Positions 7,829 to 14,906 of a DNA stretch of 22,992 nucleotides are shown piece by piece (position 1 is the stretch's first letter; each line of letters opens with the position of its first letter). Made by a program: the position numbers and the translations under genes. The stretch comes from an uncultured Campylobacter sp. (GTDB lineage: Bacteria; Campylobacterota; Campylobacteria; Campylobacterales; Campylobacteraceae). The DNA lies in NCBI RefSeq assembly GCF_938017705.1, contig NZ_CALIIS010000109.1:1-22992 (forward strand), in the 5' to 3' direction. The notes under the pieces were generated by a model that did not search any database, was not told the DNA's origin, and was given only the letters and a program-made list of their open reading frames with translations.

Positions 7829-8395
7829 ATGCAAAGACCGACTCCGATTAATCAGGAGATCAAACTAGATGAGAAGCGCTATATCGTTTCCAAAACCGAT
7901 CCGAAGGGCATTATCACGTTTGCAAATCCGTATTTTTGTATGATTTGCGGATACAGCGAGCTTGAGCTTTTGGGGCAGCCGCATAACATCATACGACATC
8001 CGGACATGCCGCGCATAGCGTTTAAGCTCATGTGGGATACGATACAACAAGGCAAGGATTTTACCGCCGTGGTTAAAAATTTAGCCAAAGACGGGCGCTT
8101 TTATTGGGTCATTACGGAATTTACTTCTAAAAAAGATCCCGTGACAGGGCAGATCACCGAATACACGGCATTTCGCAAGGCTCCACCAAGATCCGCGATC
8201 GAAACTATAGAGCCTATTTATAGGGCGCTACTGGATGCTGAAAAAAACGGCGGTATGCAGGCTAGCCAAAAGGCGCTCGTGGACTTTTTAAAAAGCAAAG
8301 GCGAGACCTATGAGAGCTGGATCGCAAAGGTCTCAGGTAAATCAAATCCGCTTACTGCAATGTTTTTTAAGGCGATGAAAAAGCTTTTTAGCTAG
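7829..8395 (+). CDS. PAS-domain energy-taxis/redox-sensing protein (Aer/CetB-like)
   Basis: A 188-aa cytoplasmic protein with one PAS domain at about residues 15-118. The stretch NIIRHPDMP (53-61) and the later KNLAKDGRFYWV are hallmarks of the Aer/CetB PAS group, which binds FAD and reports redox state to the chemotaxis machinery. The C-terminal 60 or so residues are helical with a basic end and no recognised output domain. There is no transmembrane segment, HAMP or methyl-accepting domain, so like CetB it would need a separate transducer partner; none is encoded in this window. It is transcribed alone from its own promoter and followed by a possible terminator. FAD binding and the taxis role are inferred from family resemblance. 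Confidence 0.82.
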   Translation: MQRPTPINQEIKLDEKRYIVSKTDPKGIITFANPYFCMICGYSELELLGQPHNIIRHPDMPRIAFKLMWDTIQQGKDFTAVVKNLAKDGRFYWVITEFTSKKDPVTGQITEYTAFRKAPPRSAIETIEPIYRALLDAEKNGGMQASQKALVDFLKSKGETYESWIAKVSGKSNPLTAMFFKAMKKLFS

Positions 8396-8440
8396 TTTAG
8401 TTAAAATTTAATGCAGACCCCGCGCAATGTGGGATTATTC

Positions 8441-8476
8441 GGCTTTGTGTTAGCAAAGCAAATAAAGCGCAAAGCC
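8441..8476. terminator. Possible terminator hairpin between the PAS gene and recO
   Basis: GGCTTTGTGT (8441-8450) can pair with GCGCAAAGCC (8467-8476) through ten positions including two G-T pairs. It lies in the 170-bp gap between two convergent genes. No clear T tract follows on either strand, so the assignment is weak. Confidence 0.3.
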
Positions 8477-8565
8477 ATCCCTTCATAAAATTTTGAAATT
8501 CTACGAAATTTTAAATTTAGCGCCCAAGCTTTGAAATTTCACGTCTTCATCAAGTGCGTTGCAGA

Positions 8566-9180
8566 TCAAAGCCCCTCAAGCGTTATGTCGTAGAGCCTCT
8601 CTACCGTTTCGTCGTTTAAATTTAGCGTCTTTTTGCTTCGTAAAAATTCTAAAATTTCATCCTGCGCAAAGCCCGCTCTTTGCGCACAGCTCTCGTGCGC
8701 AGGCAAAAAGCCGCGGCATAGCGCGATATTTTCCGAAATTTCTTCGTCGCATAAAAAACAATACGGCTCGTCGTGCAACCGCCCCTCAAATTTTAAAATT
8801 TCGGCGTAGCTCTCAACGATTATGCGGCGCGGATTTTGTTTGCCGAAGCGCGCAGCAGCCTCTGTAAGAAGCTCGTAGTAAAATTTATCCAGATGCTCGG
8901 CATCTTTTAGGTGCGCGTATAAAAGTCGCATAAATTGCTGCCAAAATAGCAGCTTCTCGCGGCTTGCGAGCCACGCGTATCCCAGATGCATCACGCCGCT
9001 AAGGCGAGGGAGGAAGTTTTGATTTTGCGAGAGCTCGAAGTCGATCTTATAGCCCTGGATGATATTTGAATGGCGCGCGCCGTAAAAGCGATATGCACGC
9101 ACGAGCGCGCTTTCGCTCAGCACGTCCACGATGCAGTCCTCGTCCCTAACTTTGGTCGTTTTTAATATAAATCCTTGCAT
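8566..9180 (-). CDS. recO: DNA repair protein RecO (short campylobacterial form)
   Basis: A 204-aa RecO-type recombination mediator, which in the family binds single-stranded DNA and helps load RecA with RecR. The N-terminal OB-fold region starts with QGFILKTTKVRDEDCIV, the usual RecO opening. The helical C-terminal part carries four cysteines spaced as a zinc finger: C141, C144, C155, C165. Epsilonproteobacterial RecO proteins are shorter than the E. coli form, and the length fits. It starts with ATG at 9180-9178 with AGGA close upstream, divergent from accD across 93 bp of AT-rich DNA that holds an accD promoter. The opposite-strand frame at 8559-8867 is an artefact. The call is based on N-terminal pattern, length and cysteines. 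Confidence 0.82.
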   Translation of the reverse strand: MQGFILKTTKVRDEDCIVDVLSESALVRAYRFYGARHSNIIQGYKIDFELSQNQNFLPRLSGVMHLGYAWLASREKLLFWQQFMRLLYAHLKDAEHLDKFYYELLTEAAARFGKQNPRRIIVESYAEILKFEGRLHDEPYCFLCDEEISENIALCRGFLPAHESCAQRAGFAQDEILEFLRSKKTLNLNDETVERLYDITLEGL

Positions 9181-9231
9181 TTTCCTATTTTAGCGAAATT
9201 CATATATAAATTTAAATAAAGAATTTTAGGT

Positions 9232-9237
9232 TATAAT
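9232..9237 (+). promoter_or_regulatory. accD: -10 box for the accD operon
   Basis: A perfect TATAAT in the sequence GGTTATAATC, with an estimated transcript start near 9244. AAAGGA (9262-9267) is the ribosome site before the ATG at 9274. This is a convincing sigma-70 promoter for accD-rlmH-dksA and the gene behind them. Confidence 0.65.
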
Positions 9238-9273
9238 CAGAAGTTACATTTCATAGAATTTAAAGGAAATCAT

Positions 9274-10173
9274 ATGAATTTCGGAGATCTGTTTTCAAAA
9301 ATACGTAGAACGCAGCCCGCGCCTAACGATGCTCCTACGCACTGGATCAAATGCCCGGGATGCGGCGCGCTGATGTATAGCAAGGAGGTCGAGCAAAACC
9401 ACAGCGTTTGCCCGAAGTGCAACTATCATCTTCGCTTTGACGCGCAGGCTCGTATCGATCTGCTCTGCGACGAAGGCTCGTTCGTGGAGTTCGATAAAAA
9501 TTTGCAGCCCGTCGATCCGCTAAAATTCGTAGATAAAAAATCCTACAAAAAGCGCATCTCCGAGAGCAAAGAAAAAACAGGCAGGCTTAGCGCGGTGATT
9601 GCGGGTGAGGGCGCTATAAGCCGCCAAAAGATCCAGCTCGTGGTATTTGATTTTAATTTTATGGGCGGCAGCCTGGGCTCCGTGGAGGGCGAGAAGATCG
9701 TGCGTGCCGTAAAACGCAGCCTCGATAAAAACGAGCCACTAATCATCGTAAGCGCAAGCGGTGGCGCAAGGATGCAAGAAAGTACCTTTTCGCTGATGCA
9801 GATGAGCAAAACCTCCGCCGCGCTTAAAATTTTATCCGAGCATAGAATTCCTTTTATCTCTGTTCTTACCGATCCTACAATGGGCGGCGTGAGTGCGTCC
9901 TTTGCGTGGCTAGGAGATATCATCATCGCAGAGCCCGGCGCTCTTATCGGCTTTGCCGGACAGCGCGTCATTAAGCAAACCATCGGCGCCGATCTGCCCG
10001 AGGGCTTTCAAAGATCGGAATTTTTGCTCGAGCACGGGCTGATCGATGCGATCGTGCCTAGAGCCGAGATGAGGCAGTATCTAAGCGATATCATAAACGT
10101 GCTTAGCAAAAACGCCGTGCAGATTGACGATACGAGCGATAAATCGCTACATGAAGATGGAAGCGAAGAGTAG
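9274..10173 (+). CDS. accD: Acetyl-CoA carboxylase carboxyltransferase subunit beta
   Basis: The beta subunit (299 aa) of the carboxyltransferase that moves CO2 from biotin to acetyl-CoA, making malonyl-CoA for fatty-acid synthesis. The N-terminal zinc ribbon has C27, C30, C46 and C49. The crotonase-like core shows GGSLGSVEGEKIVRA, SASGGARMQES and TMGGVSASFAWLGDI, all conserved carboxyltransferase segments. It needs the AccA partner, which is not in this window. It is first in an operon. Its stop TAG at 10171-10173 shares its last G with the GTG start of rlmH, so the two are translationally coupled. Confidence 0.97.
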   Translation: MNFGDLFSKIRRTQPAPNDAPTHWIKCPGCGALMYSKEVEQNHSVCPKCNYHLRFDAQARIDLLCDEGSFVEFDKNLQPVDPLKFVDKKSYKKRISESKEKTGRLSAVIAGEGAISRQKIQLVVFDFNFMGGSLGSVEGEKIVRAVKRSLDKNEPLIIVSASGGARMQESTFSLMQMSKTSAALKILSEHRIPFISVLTDPTMGGVSASFAWLGDIIIAEPGALIGFAGQRVIKQTIGADLPEGFQRSEFLLEHGLIDAIVPRAEMRQYLSDIINVLSKNAVQIDDTSDKSLHEDGSEE

Positions 10174-10625
10174 TGCAGATAATAGTAAATTCTATTCAAA
10201 AGGGCGCAGACGAGTTTGCTAGCGAGATAAGCGCCTATAAAAAAATGGCGGCTAAATTTACGGCGGTGCGAGAGCAGACCTTTTTTAACGCTAGCATCGC
10301 TCGCGCTCAAAGCACATCTGCTGAGCTAGCGCTTAAGGCGTATGATGAAGCTTATCTACCGCGCCTTAGCGGCTACGTCGTGGCTCTGGATGAGCGCGGG
10401 CAGGAGCTAGATAGCATGGAATTTGCGAGTATGCTAAAGGATAAAAGTAGCGTGTCATTTTTCATCGGTGGCGCTTACGGGCTTAGTGAAAATTTTAAGG
10501 CAAAAGCCGATAAAATAATTAGTCTTAGCAGGCTTACGTTAGCGCATAAAATCGCTAAACTTTTGCTCTTTGAGCAAATTTTTCGCGCGCTGTGCATTAA
10601 CGCAAACCATCCATATCACAAATAA
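10173..10625 (+). CDS. rlmH: 23S rRNA (pseudouridine1915-N3)-methyltransferase RlmH
   Basis: A SPOUT-class methyltransferase (150 aa; the family is about 155) that modifies pseudouridine 1915 in helix 69 of 23S rRNA using S-adenosylmethionine. The knotted C-terminal region is clear: FFIGGAYGLSENFKAKAD forms the cofactor loop, followed by the SRLTLAHKIAKLLLFEQIFRA helix region and the terminal HPYHK that ends nearly all RlmH proteins. The start is GTG at 10173, overlapping the accD stop by one base; the protein N-terminus QIIVNSI matches the expected first strand. It sits between accD and dksA, an arrangement also remembered from C. jejuni. Confidence 0.94.
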   Translation: MQIIVNSIQKGADEFASEISAYKKMAAKFTAVREQTFFNASIARAQSTSAELALKAYDEAYLPRLSGYVVALDERGQELDSMEFASMLKDKSSVSFFIGGAYGLSENFKAKADKIISLSRLTLAHKIAKLLLFEQIFRALCINANHPYHK

Positions 10626-10634
10626 AGGGAAAGA

Positions 10635-10991
10635 ATGAAAAAAAACGAGTTAAAATTTTACAAGAAAATTTTAGAAGAGAAAAAGGCGCAACTAAGCGCC
10701 AATATTAATAGCTCGGTTAATGAAATTTCAGAATTACGCGAAAATAAAGCCGCGGACGATTTTGACGTAGCGAGCATGAATACGGATTTAAGCATCGAAT
10801 ACTCGCTCAATGTTAATCAACAAAAGGCGTTTTTAGAGATTGAAAGCGCGCTTAAACGTATCGAAAACGGCACTTATGGGCTTTGCGAGAGCTGCGGCGA
10901 GCAGATAAGTTTAGAGCGTCTTAAGGTAAATCCAGAGGCGAGATTGTGCATTTCGTGCAAGGAACAGGCGGAAAAGCAAAATAGGAGTTAG
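10635..10991 (+). CDS. dksA: DksA/TraR-family RNA polymerase regulator
   Basis: A 118-aa DksA-type transcription factor that acts in the secondary channel of RNA polymerase with ppGpp. The long N-terminal coiled coil spans about residues 1-75 and carries at its tip the DxxDxA motif as D41, D44, A46. The C-terminal zinc finger has C84, C87, C105 and C108, the four-cysteine type. It is shorter than the 151-aa E. coli protein but of the usual campylobacterial length. AAAGGGAAAG is the ribosome site, and it starts nine bases after rlmH. In this operon it links stringent control to fatty-acid synthesis and ribosome modification at the level of co-transcription. Confidence 0.93.
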   Translation: MKKNELKFYKKILEEKKAQLSANINSSVNEISELRENKAADDFDVASMNTDLSIEYSLNVNQQKAFLEIESALKRIENGTYGLCESCGEQISLERLKVNPEARLCISCKEQAEKQNRS

Positions 10992-10993
10992 CT

Positions 10994-11995
10994 ATGAAAA
11001 CCAAGCAATTCTTTTTATATTCGATCGTCTATATCGCAATCGTCGCGATTTTAGTTTTTACGCAGCAAAGCAGTAGCTATACACTGGGGCTTTTCGGTTT
11101 TACGCTTACGCTTCCTGTGGCGGTGTGGATCGTACTGCCGTTAATTTTATATATGATTTTGGCGATTTTTCATATCGTTTTTCATAGCTTCGCGTTTTAC
11201 CGCACAAAAAGGGCGATCGCAAAGGATCTAAGTGCATACGATGCGATGAGTAAAGAGGTTTTACTGGGTCTTGATACCAATAAAGACTTTAAAACCGAGT
11301 ATTTTAAAGACCCGAGCGAGCTTACTAAAATTTTATCTCCGTGGTACGATAGCACCGGCATAGATGTCAAAAATGAGGATCTAAAGGAGGTTATAGGTGT
11401 TATTGAGAAGGTTAAAAACGGCGAAGTGGCGGATCTGCGAAAATATAAACTTCCTAAAGATAACGGACTATTTTTGCAAAATGAGCTCAATCGCCTCGAC
11501 GCCGAGCCTGCGTATGCGTATGAAATTTTAAAAACTAAGGGCGTTTATAGCGAAAATATCACTAAAAAAGCCTATGCCGTAGCGCTTGCCAAAGGAAGCT
11601 ACGATAAGATAAAAGCCTATAAAATTCCTCAAAATATAGCCGAGGTAAATATTTTAGTAGATCGCGCGGTAAATGACACGAGCTTTGAGATCAGCAGCGA
11701 GGAGCTTTTCGATCTCGTAAATAATGAAAAATTTAGCGAGCAGGATTTTATCGGCTTTGCCAAAAAGCTAAAAAATCATCTCGCTCCAGAGCAATACAAA
11801 GCCTTTTTCGAGCGGCTCAAAAACGAGAATCAAGAAGCGACCGAGGCATATCTGTACGCGCTATATGAGCTTGGCATGATCGACGAGTTTAGAGAGCAGC
11901 TAAGCCTTGCCGACGGCGAGGAGTTTGAGAAGTTTAAAATTCTGCTATTTTTGCGAGACAACGGCAAAAACGTCCCTGCGTCGCTGTTATTTTAG
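10994..11995 (+). CDS. Conserved campylobacterial two-helix membrane protein, function unknown
   Basis: A 333-aa protein with two hydrophobic helices near the N-terminus (about residues 7-25 and 41-66) followed by about 265 mostly helical, charged residues likely to lie in the cytoplasm. No catalytic motif or known domain is visible. Its ATG is three bases after the dksA stop, and its AGGAG ribosome site lies inside the last codons of dksA, so it is surely part of that operon. From memory C. jejuni has a membrane protein of unknown function in the same place next to dksA and dusB, so it appears to be a conserved lineage-specific partner. Repeated short helical pairs in the soluble part could be a protein-binding scaffold, but this is only a guess. 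Confidence 0.85.
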   Translation: MKTKQFFLYSIVYIAIVAILVFTQQSSSYTLGLFGFTLTLPVAVWIVLPLILYMILAIFHIVFHSFAFYRTKRAIAKDLSAYDAMSKEVLLGLDTNKDFKTEYFKDPSELTKILSPWYDSTGIDVKNEDLKEVIGVIEKVKNGEVADLRKYKLPKDNGLFLQNELNRLDAEPAYAYEILKTKGVYSENITKKAYAVALAKGSYDKIKAYKIPQNIAEVNILVDRAVNDTSFEISSEELFDLVNNEKFSEQDFIGFAKKLKNHLAPEQYKAFFERLKNENQEATEAYLYALYELGMIDEFREQLSLADGEEFEKFKILLFLRDNGKNVPASLLF

Positions 11996-12052
11996 CTCGG
12001 TAATTTTATGAGTTCGTTTTATGCGGGTAAGAGAGACTGCTTTTTACGATCT

Positions 12053-12078
12053 GTGCGGCTATCAAACACAGCCTGCGC
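12053..12078 (+). terminator. Possible terminator of the accD operon
   Basis: GTGCGGCT (12053-12060) pairs with AGCC-T-GCGC (12070-12078) with one bulged base and one G-T pair and a 9-base loop. It lies 58 bases after the last stop of the operon and is followed by GATAAAATTT rather than a T run, so support is modest. Confidence 0.25.
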
Positions 12079-12154
12079 GATAAAATTTAAAGTGCGGGTA
12101 AAATTCTAACTCGCGCAAATTTTAAATTTCAAAATTTATCGAAAAATCAATGCG

Positions 12155-12187
12155 CGCAAGCGGTAAAATTTAAAAAATTTGCTTGCG
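12155..12187. repeat. Long AT/GC hairpin in the spacer
   Basis: CGCAAGC (12155-12161) pairs with GCTTGCG (12181-12187), and inside it AAATTT (12166-12171) pairs with AAATTT (12175-12180). Together these give 13 pairs with a 4-base bulge (GGTA) and a 3-base loop. It could be a terminator, a small structured RNA or a palindromic repeat unit. Confidence 0.45.
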
Positions 12188-12535
12188 TAGTGCGCGTGTA
12201 AACGGGTTTTGCATTTATGCGATGAAATTTAAAATTTAAACGTAAAGCGCAAGACTTGCTAGCTGAATAAAAGTGCTGAAATTTTAAAATCCGTGCGGCG
12301 TTTTGAAAGCTGCTTGCTGGGTTTGCCGTGCAAATAAAATTTGGTGGCGATCATCCTTGCTGGCGTTTTGCCGCCATGAAAATTAGCCAAGCTTAAAAAT
12401 AAAATTCGCGCCTAAATGCGAATACGTAGCCTATGAAATTTAAAATTTTAAAGCTCGTGGCAAAACCCACTGCAAGCGTTGCGACGTTAAATTTAAAGGT
12501 TTAAATTCAAACGAAATCAAAATAAGAAATTTAAA

Positions 12536-13462
12536 ATGACGGAAGATTTTTTTAAAAGGGACCCCCTATTTTTGGCACCTTTGGCGGGCTTTTCGGATCC
12601 GCCGCTGCGGGGCGTAGTGAAAAAATTCGGCTGCGACGCGACCGTAAGCGAGATGATAAGCGCAAACGCCCTTGTTTTCGAGGGCGAAAAGACGCTAAAG
12701 ATGCTCGAAAAAAACGCCGCCGAAACCCCATTTTTTGTGCAGATCGCAGGCAGCGATGCGGAAATTATCAAAAAGGCGGTTTTGCTCATCAATAAATTTG
12801 ACGGCATCGACGGCATCGATCTAAACTGCGGCTGCCCCGTTCCCAAGGTCGTAAAGCAGGGCGCCGGCTCGGCGCTGCTGCTTGATCTGCCCCGTCTATC
12901 GCGCCTGGTTGAGACGATCAAAAAGTATTCGAATAAAAAATTTACGAGCGGGAAGGTGCGGCTGGGCTTCGGCGTCGTGGATATAGAAAATATCGCGCGC
13001 GCCGTACAAAGTGCAGGGGCCGATTTTATCGCGATTCATGGCCGCACCAGAGCGGGCGGATACAGCGCGGCGGTGGATTACGGCGCGATCGCAAGAGCTA
13101 AACGCGCGCTGCAAATCCCAGTGATCGTAAACGGCGACATAAACTCCGCCAATGCCCCCGCTGTGCGAGGCCTTAGCGGTGCAGACGCGCTGATGATCGG
13201 TCGCGCGGTAATCGGCAGGCCGTGGATCTTTCGCGAGATCAAAACGGGTGAGCAGGCAAGCGACGTGCTAAAAAGAGAGGTCGTGCTCTATCATTTCTCT
13301 CAAATGCTTAGCCATTACGGTAGCCACGGCGTAGCGATATTTCGCAAGCATCTGCACGAATACTCCAAAGGGCGCGAAAATGCCGCAAGCTTTCGCGAGC
13401 AGATCAACCACGTCACCACCGAGAGCGAAATGACTCGGCTGATCGAGGAATTTTTTAGTTAA
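12536..13462 (+). CDS. dusB: tRNA-dihydrouridine synthase (DusB family)
   Basis: A 308-aa FMN-dependent enzyme that reduces specific uridines in tRNA to dihydrouridine with NAD(P)H. The TIM-barrel motifs are plain: LAPLAGFSDPPLR at 13-25 (FMN entry), NCGCP at 97-101 with the catalytic acid Cys100, the KVRLGF strand, the IHGRTR loop, VNGDI, and the GRAVIGRPWIF phosphate-binding end. The C-terminal helical tRNA-binding domain covers about 240-308. The ATG at 12536 has only a weak A-rich ribosome region, and no clear -10 box precedes it after the long spacer. The next gene follows 22 bp downstream. The DusB subgroup is assigned from overall pattern; DusA/DusC are less likely. Confidence 0.93.
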   Translation: MTEDFFKRDPLFLAPLAGFSDPPLRGVVKKFGCDATVSEMISANALVFEGEKTLKMLEKNAAETPFFVQIAGSDAEIIKKAVLLINKFDGIDGIDLNCGCPVPKVVKQGAGSALLLDLPRLSRLVETIKKYSNKKFTSGKVRLGFGVVDIENIARAVQSAGADFIAIHGRTRAGGYSAAVDYGAIARAKRALQIPVIVNGDINSANAPAVRGLSGADALMIGRAVIGRPWIFREIKTGEQASDVLKREVVLYHFSQMLSHYGSHGVAIFRKHLHEYSKGRENAASFREQINHVTTESEMTRLIEEFFS

Positions 13463-13484
13463 ATTTAGCATTTTAGGAACTCTG

Positions 13485-13922
13485 ATGATTATTTTAAAAA
13501 TTATAGCCTGCGCATTTTCGATGAGTTTTTACTTGATGTGCGTTTCGAGTTTGGCCGATTTTGTGATAGAACCGTTTTTTTACACATCTAGCGTCTGGGA
13601 TGACGACCCTCTAGATTGGCTGCAGAAAAAATTCGCATATTTCCTATTTTTGTGGATATTTTCCTGCGGGATTTGCGCGATACTTGTCGCAAAGTTAAAG
13701 GATTTTGGTAAGCTCACGGATTTTTTCGTAAATTTATTTTTGCCTACAGCAGCGGTTTGGATGCTATCGCCATTTTTAGGGATGATGATTGTGGCGCTGA
13801 TTGTTTCAGATTTGCATCTTGCCAGGTTTTATTCCTCATTGCTTAGCGCATTAATATCTATCGTTCTTTTTATGATCGTCGTAAGGGAGGTTTTAAAGCA
13901 GATTTATCCGCCCAAGTCCTAG
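13485..13922 (+). CDS. Small integral membrane protein, function unknown
   Basis: A 145-aa very hydrophobic protein with about four predicted membrane helices (roughly residues 3-25, 50-68, 80-105 and 115-138) and an acidic short loop (VWDDDPLDW) between helices one and two. No known family is recognised. Its ATG at 13485 has AGGA six bases upstream, and it follows dusB by 22 bp in the same direction, so co-transcription is likely. Hydrophobic periodicity, a proper ribosome site and the tight position support it as a real gene. Confidence 0.7.
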   Translation: MIILKIIACAFSMSFYLMCVSSLADFVIEPFFYTSSVWDDDPLDWLQKKFAYFLFLWIFSCGICAILVAKLKDFGKLTDFFVNLFLPTAAVWMLSPFLGMMIVALIVSDLHLARFYSSLLSALISIVLFMIVVREVLKQIYPPKS

Positions 13923-13958
13923 CGCGCGGAATTTTAAAATTTAGTGCAGAATTTCGCC

Positions 13959-13985
13959 TTGAAATTCTTGGTCGCCGCTTACAAT
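13959..13985 (+). promoter_or_regulatory. Possible promoter with overlapping inverted repeat upstream of the phosphoesterase gene
   Basis: TTGAAA (13959-13964) and TACAAT (13980-13985), separated by 15 bases, could form a promoter about 50 bases before the ATG at 14035. A perfect 8-bp inverted repeat (AGAATTTC 13948-13955, GAAATTCT 13961-13968, 5-base loop) overlaps the -35 position and might be an operator or the end-hairpin of the preceding gene. Confidence 0.3.
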
Positions 13986-14034
13986 CACAGCTCGCGCGTT
14001 AAAAGGCGAGGGCGTTAAAATTTAAGGAGAAATT

Positions 14035-14766
14035 ATGCAAAATATCTACATCATCGGCGACGTGCACGGCTGCTACAGATCGCTTTTGGCGTTAATAGAG
14101 CAGCTGCCGCATAAATTTGATAGTAAAATTTGCTTCGTTGGCGATCTGATCGACCGAGGTCCTGCGAGTGCGGATGTGGTTGAATTTGTGCGCACTCGCG
14201 GATATGACGCGGTGATGGGCAATCACGAAAAGCGCTTTGTGGGCAACGCAAAAACTGCACTAAGGTGCGCAAAGACGGGCAAATTTACGAGCTCAAATGA
14301 CCTCTACGCATTTTTTAGCTTGGATGAAAGCTGGCTGTTTAATAACGGCGGTGAAGCGACGCTAGCGTTGTATTATCGTCACGGAGGCGTGAAGCAATGC
14401 AAGGAGCATCTGCGGTTTGTCTCGCGGCTGCCGATTTACCTGGAGTATGATTTGTGTGATGAAAGCGGTCGCGCTCTCGTCGTATCGCACTCCGCAGTGG
14501 GTCGCGCGTGGGGGATTAGACACGATGCAGAGCGTGCGAAAAGCTTTGCAGCTCACGTGCTAAGCGGGCGCGGAGACGATAGCGCGAATGATGGAATTTT
14601 TAACGTCTACGGGCACATGCCAGTAAAAAAGCCCGTCATTACGGAATTTAGCGCAAATATCGATCTGGGCTGTGTTTATAAAAAGCACTGGGGCGAGAAG
14701 GCGAGGCTTTGCGCGCTGGAATTTCCCTCAAAGAAAATTTTCACGCAGGAATGCATAGATTTTTGA
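14035..14766 (+). CDS. PPP-family metallophosphoesterase (Ser/Thr phosphatase or ApaH-like)
   Basis: A 243-aa cytoplasmic phosphoesterase of the calcineurin-like PPP superfamily. Metal-binding motifs occur in order: GDVHG (D9, H11), GDLIDRG (D37, R41), GNHE (N63, H64), then VVSHSAVG and YGHMP, which supply the later histidines. Bacterial members dephosphorylate phosphoproteins (PrpA/PrpB type) or hydrolyse Ap4A (ApaH type). The GDLIDRGP signature and the 243-aa length fit the PrpA-like group better than ApaH (about 280 aa), but substrate choice is not settled by motifs. A strong AAGGAG ribosome site precedes the ATG. It stands alone between the dusB pair and convergent tyrA. Confidence 0.88.
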   Translation: MQNIYIIGDVHGCYRSLLALIEQLPHKFDSKICFVGDLIDRGPASADVVEFVRTRGYDAVMGNHEKRFVGNAKTALRCAKTGKFTSSNDLYAFFSLDESWLFNNGGEATLALYYRHGGVKQCKEHLRFVSRLPIYLEYDLCDESGRALVVSHSAVGRAWGIRHDAERAKSFAAHVLSGRGDDSANDGIFNVYGHMPVKKPVITEFSANIDLGCVYKKHWGEKARLCALEFPSKKIFTQECIDF

Positions 14767-14906
14767 GTTCGCATCCAGGCTCGCGCAGATTAAAATTTAA
14801 ATTTAAGCGGGCTGTTTGAATTACGCAGGCTATTTGAAGGCGAAATTTTAGAATTTAAAGGCGCGTTCTTGCAGCGTCCGTCGCGCAGTCAGGTCGCGCT
14901 GAAATT

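Larger units (their letters stand above)
11996..12535. other. 540-bp gene-free spacer rich in A/T palindromes
   Basis: No frame with coding character was found on either strand; the longest small frame (ATG at 12009, about 33 codons) has no ribosome site and ends in low-complexity sequence. The stretch contains about eight copies of AAATTT/TAAAATTT-type palindromes, often next to GCGC-rich words, plus two hairpins (12053-12078 and 12155-12187). It separates two genes that, as I recall, are close neighbours in C. jejuni. Confidence 0.6.

Noticed and set aside
8559..8867. 102-codon open frame opposite recO
   Set aside because: Very Arg/Ala/Ser/Phe-rich reverse-frame artefact overlapping recO.
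9543..9983. 146-codon open frame opposite accD
   Set aside because: Antisense to a clear housekeeping gene; Ser/Pro/Ile-rich, as expected from reversed codons.
14807..14838. Imperfect tandem repeat GCGGGCTGTTTGAA / GCAGGCTATTTGAA spaced 18 bases
   Set aside because: Only two copies with two mismatches in a short spacer; not enough to name a repeat or array.
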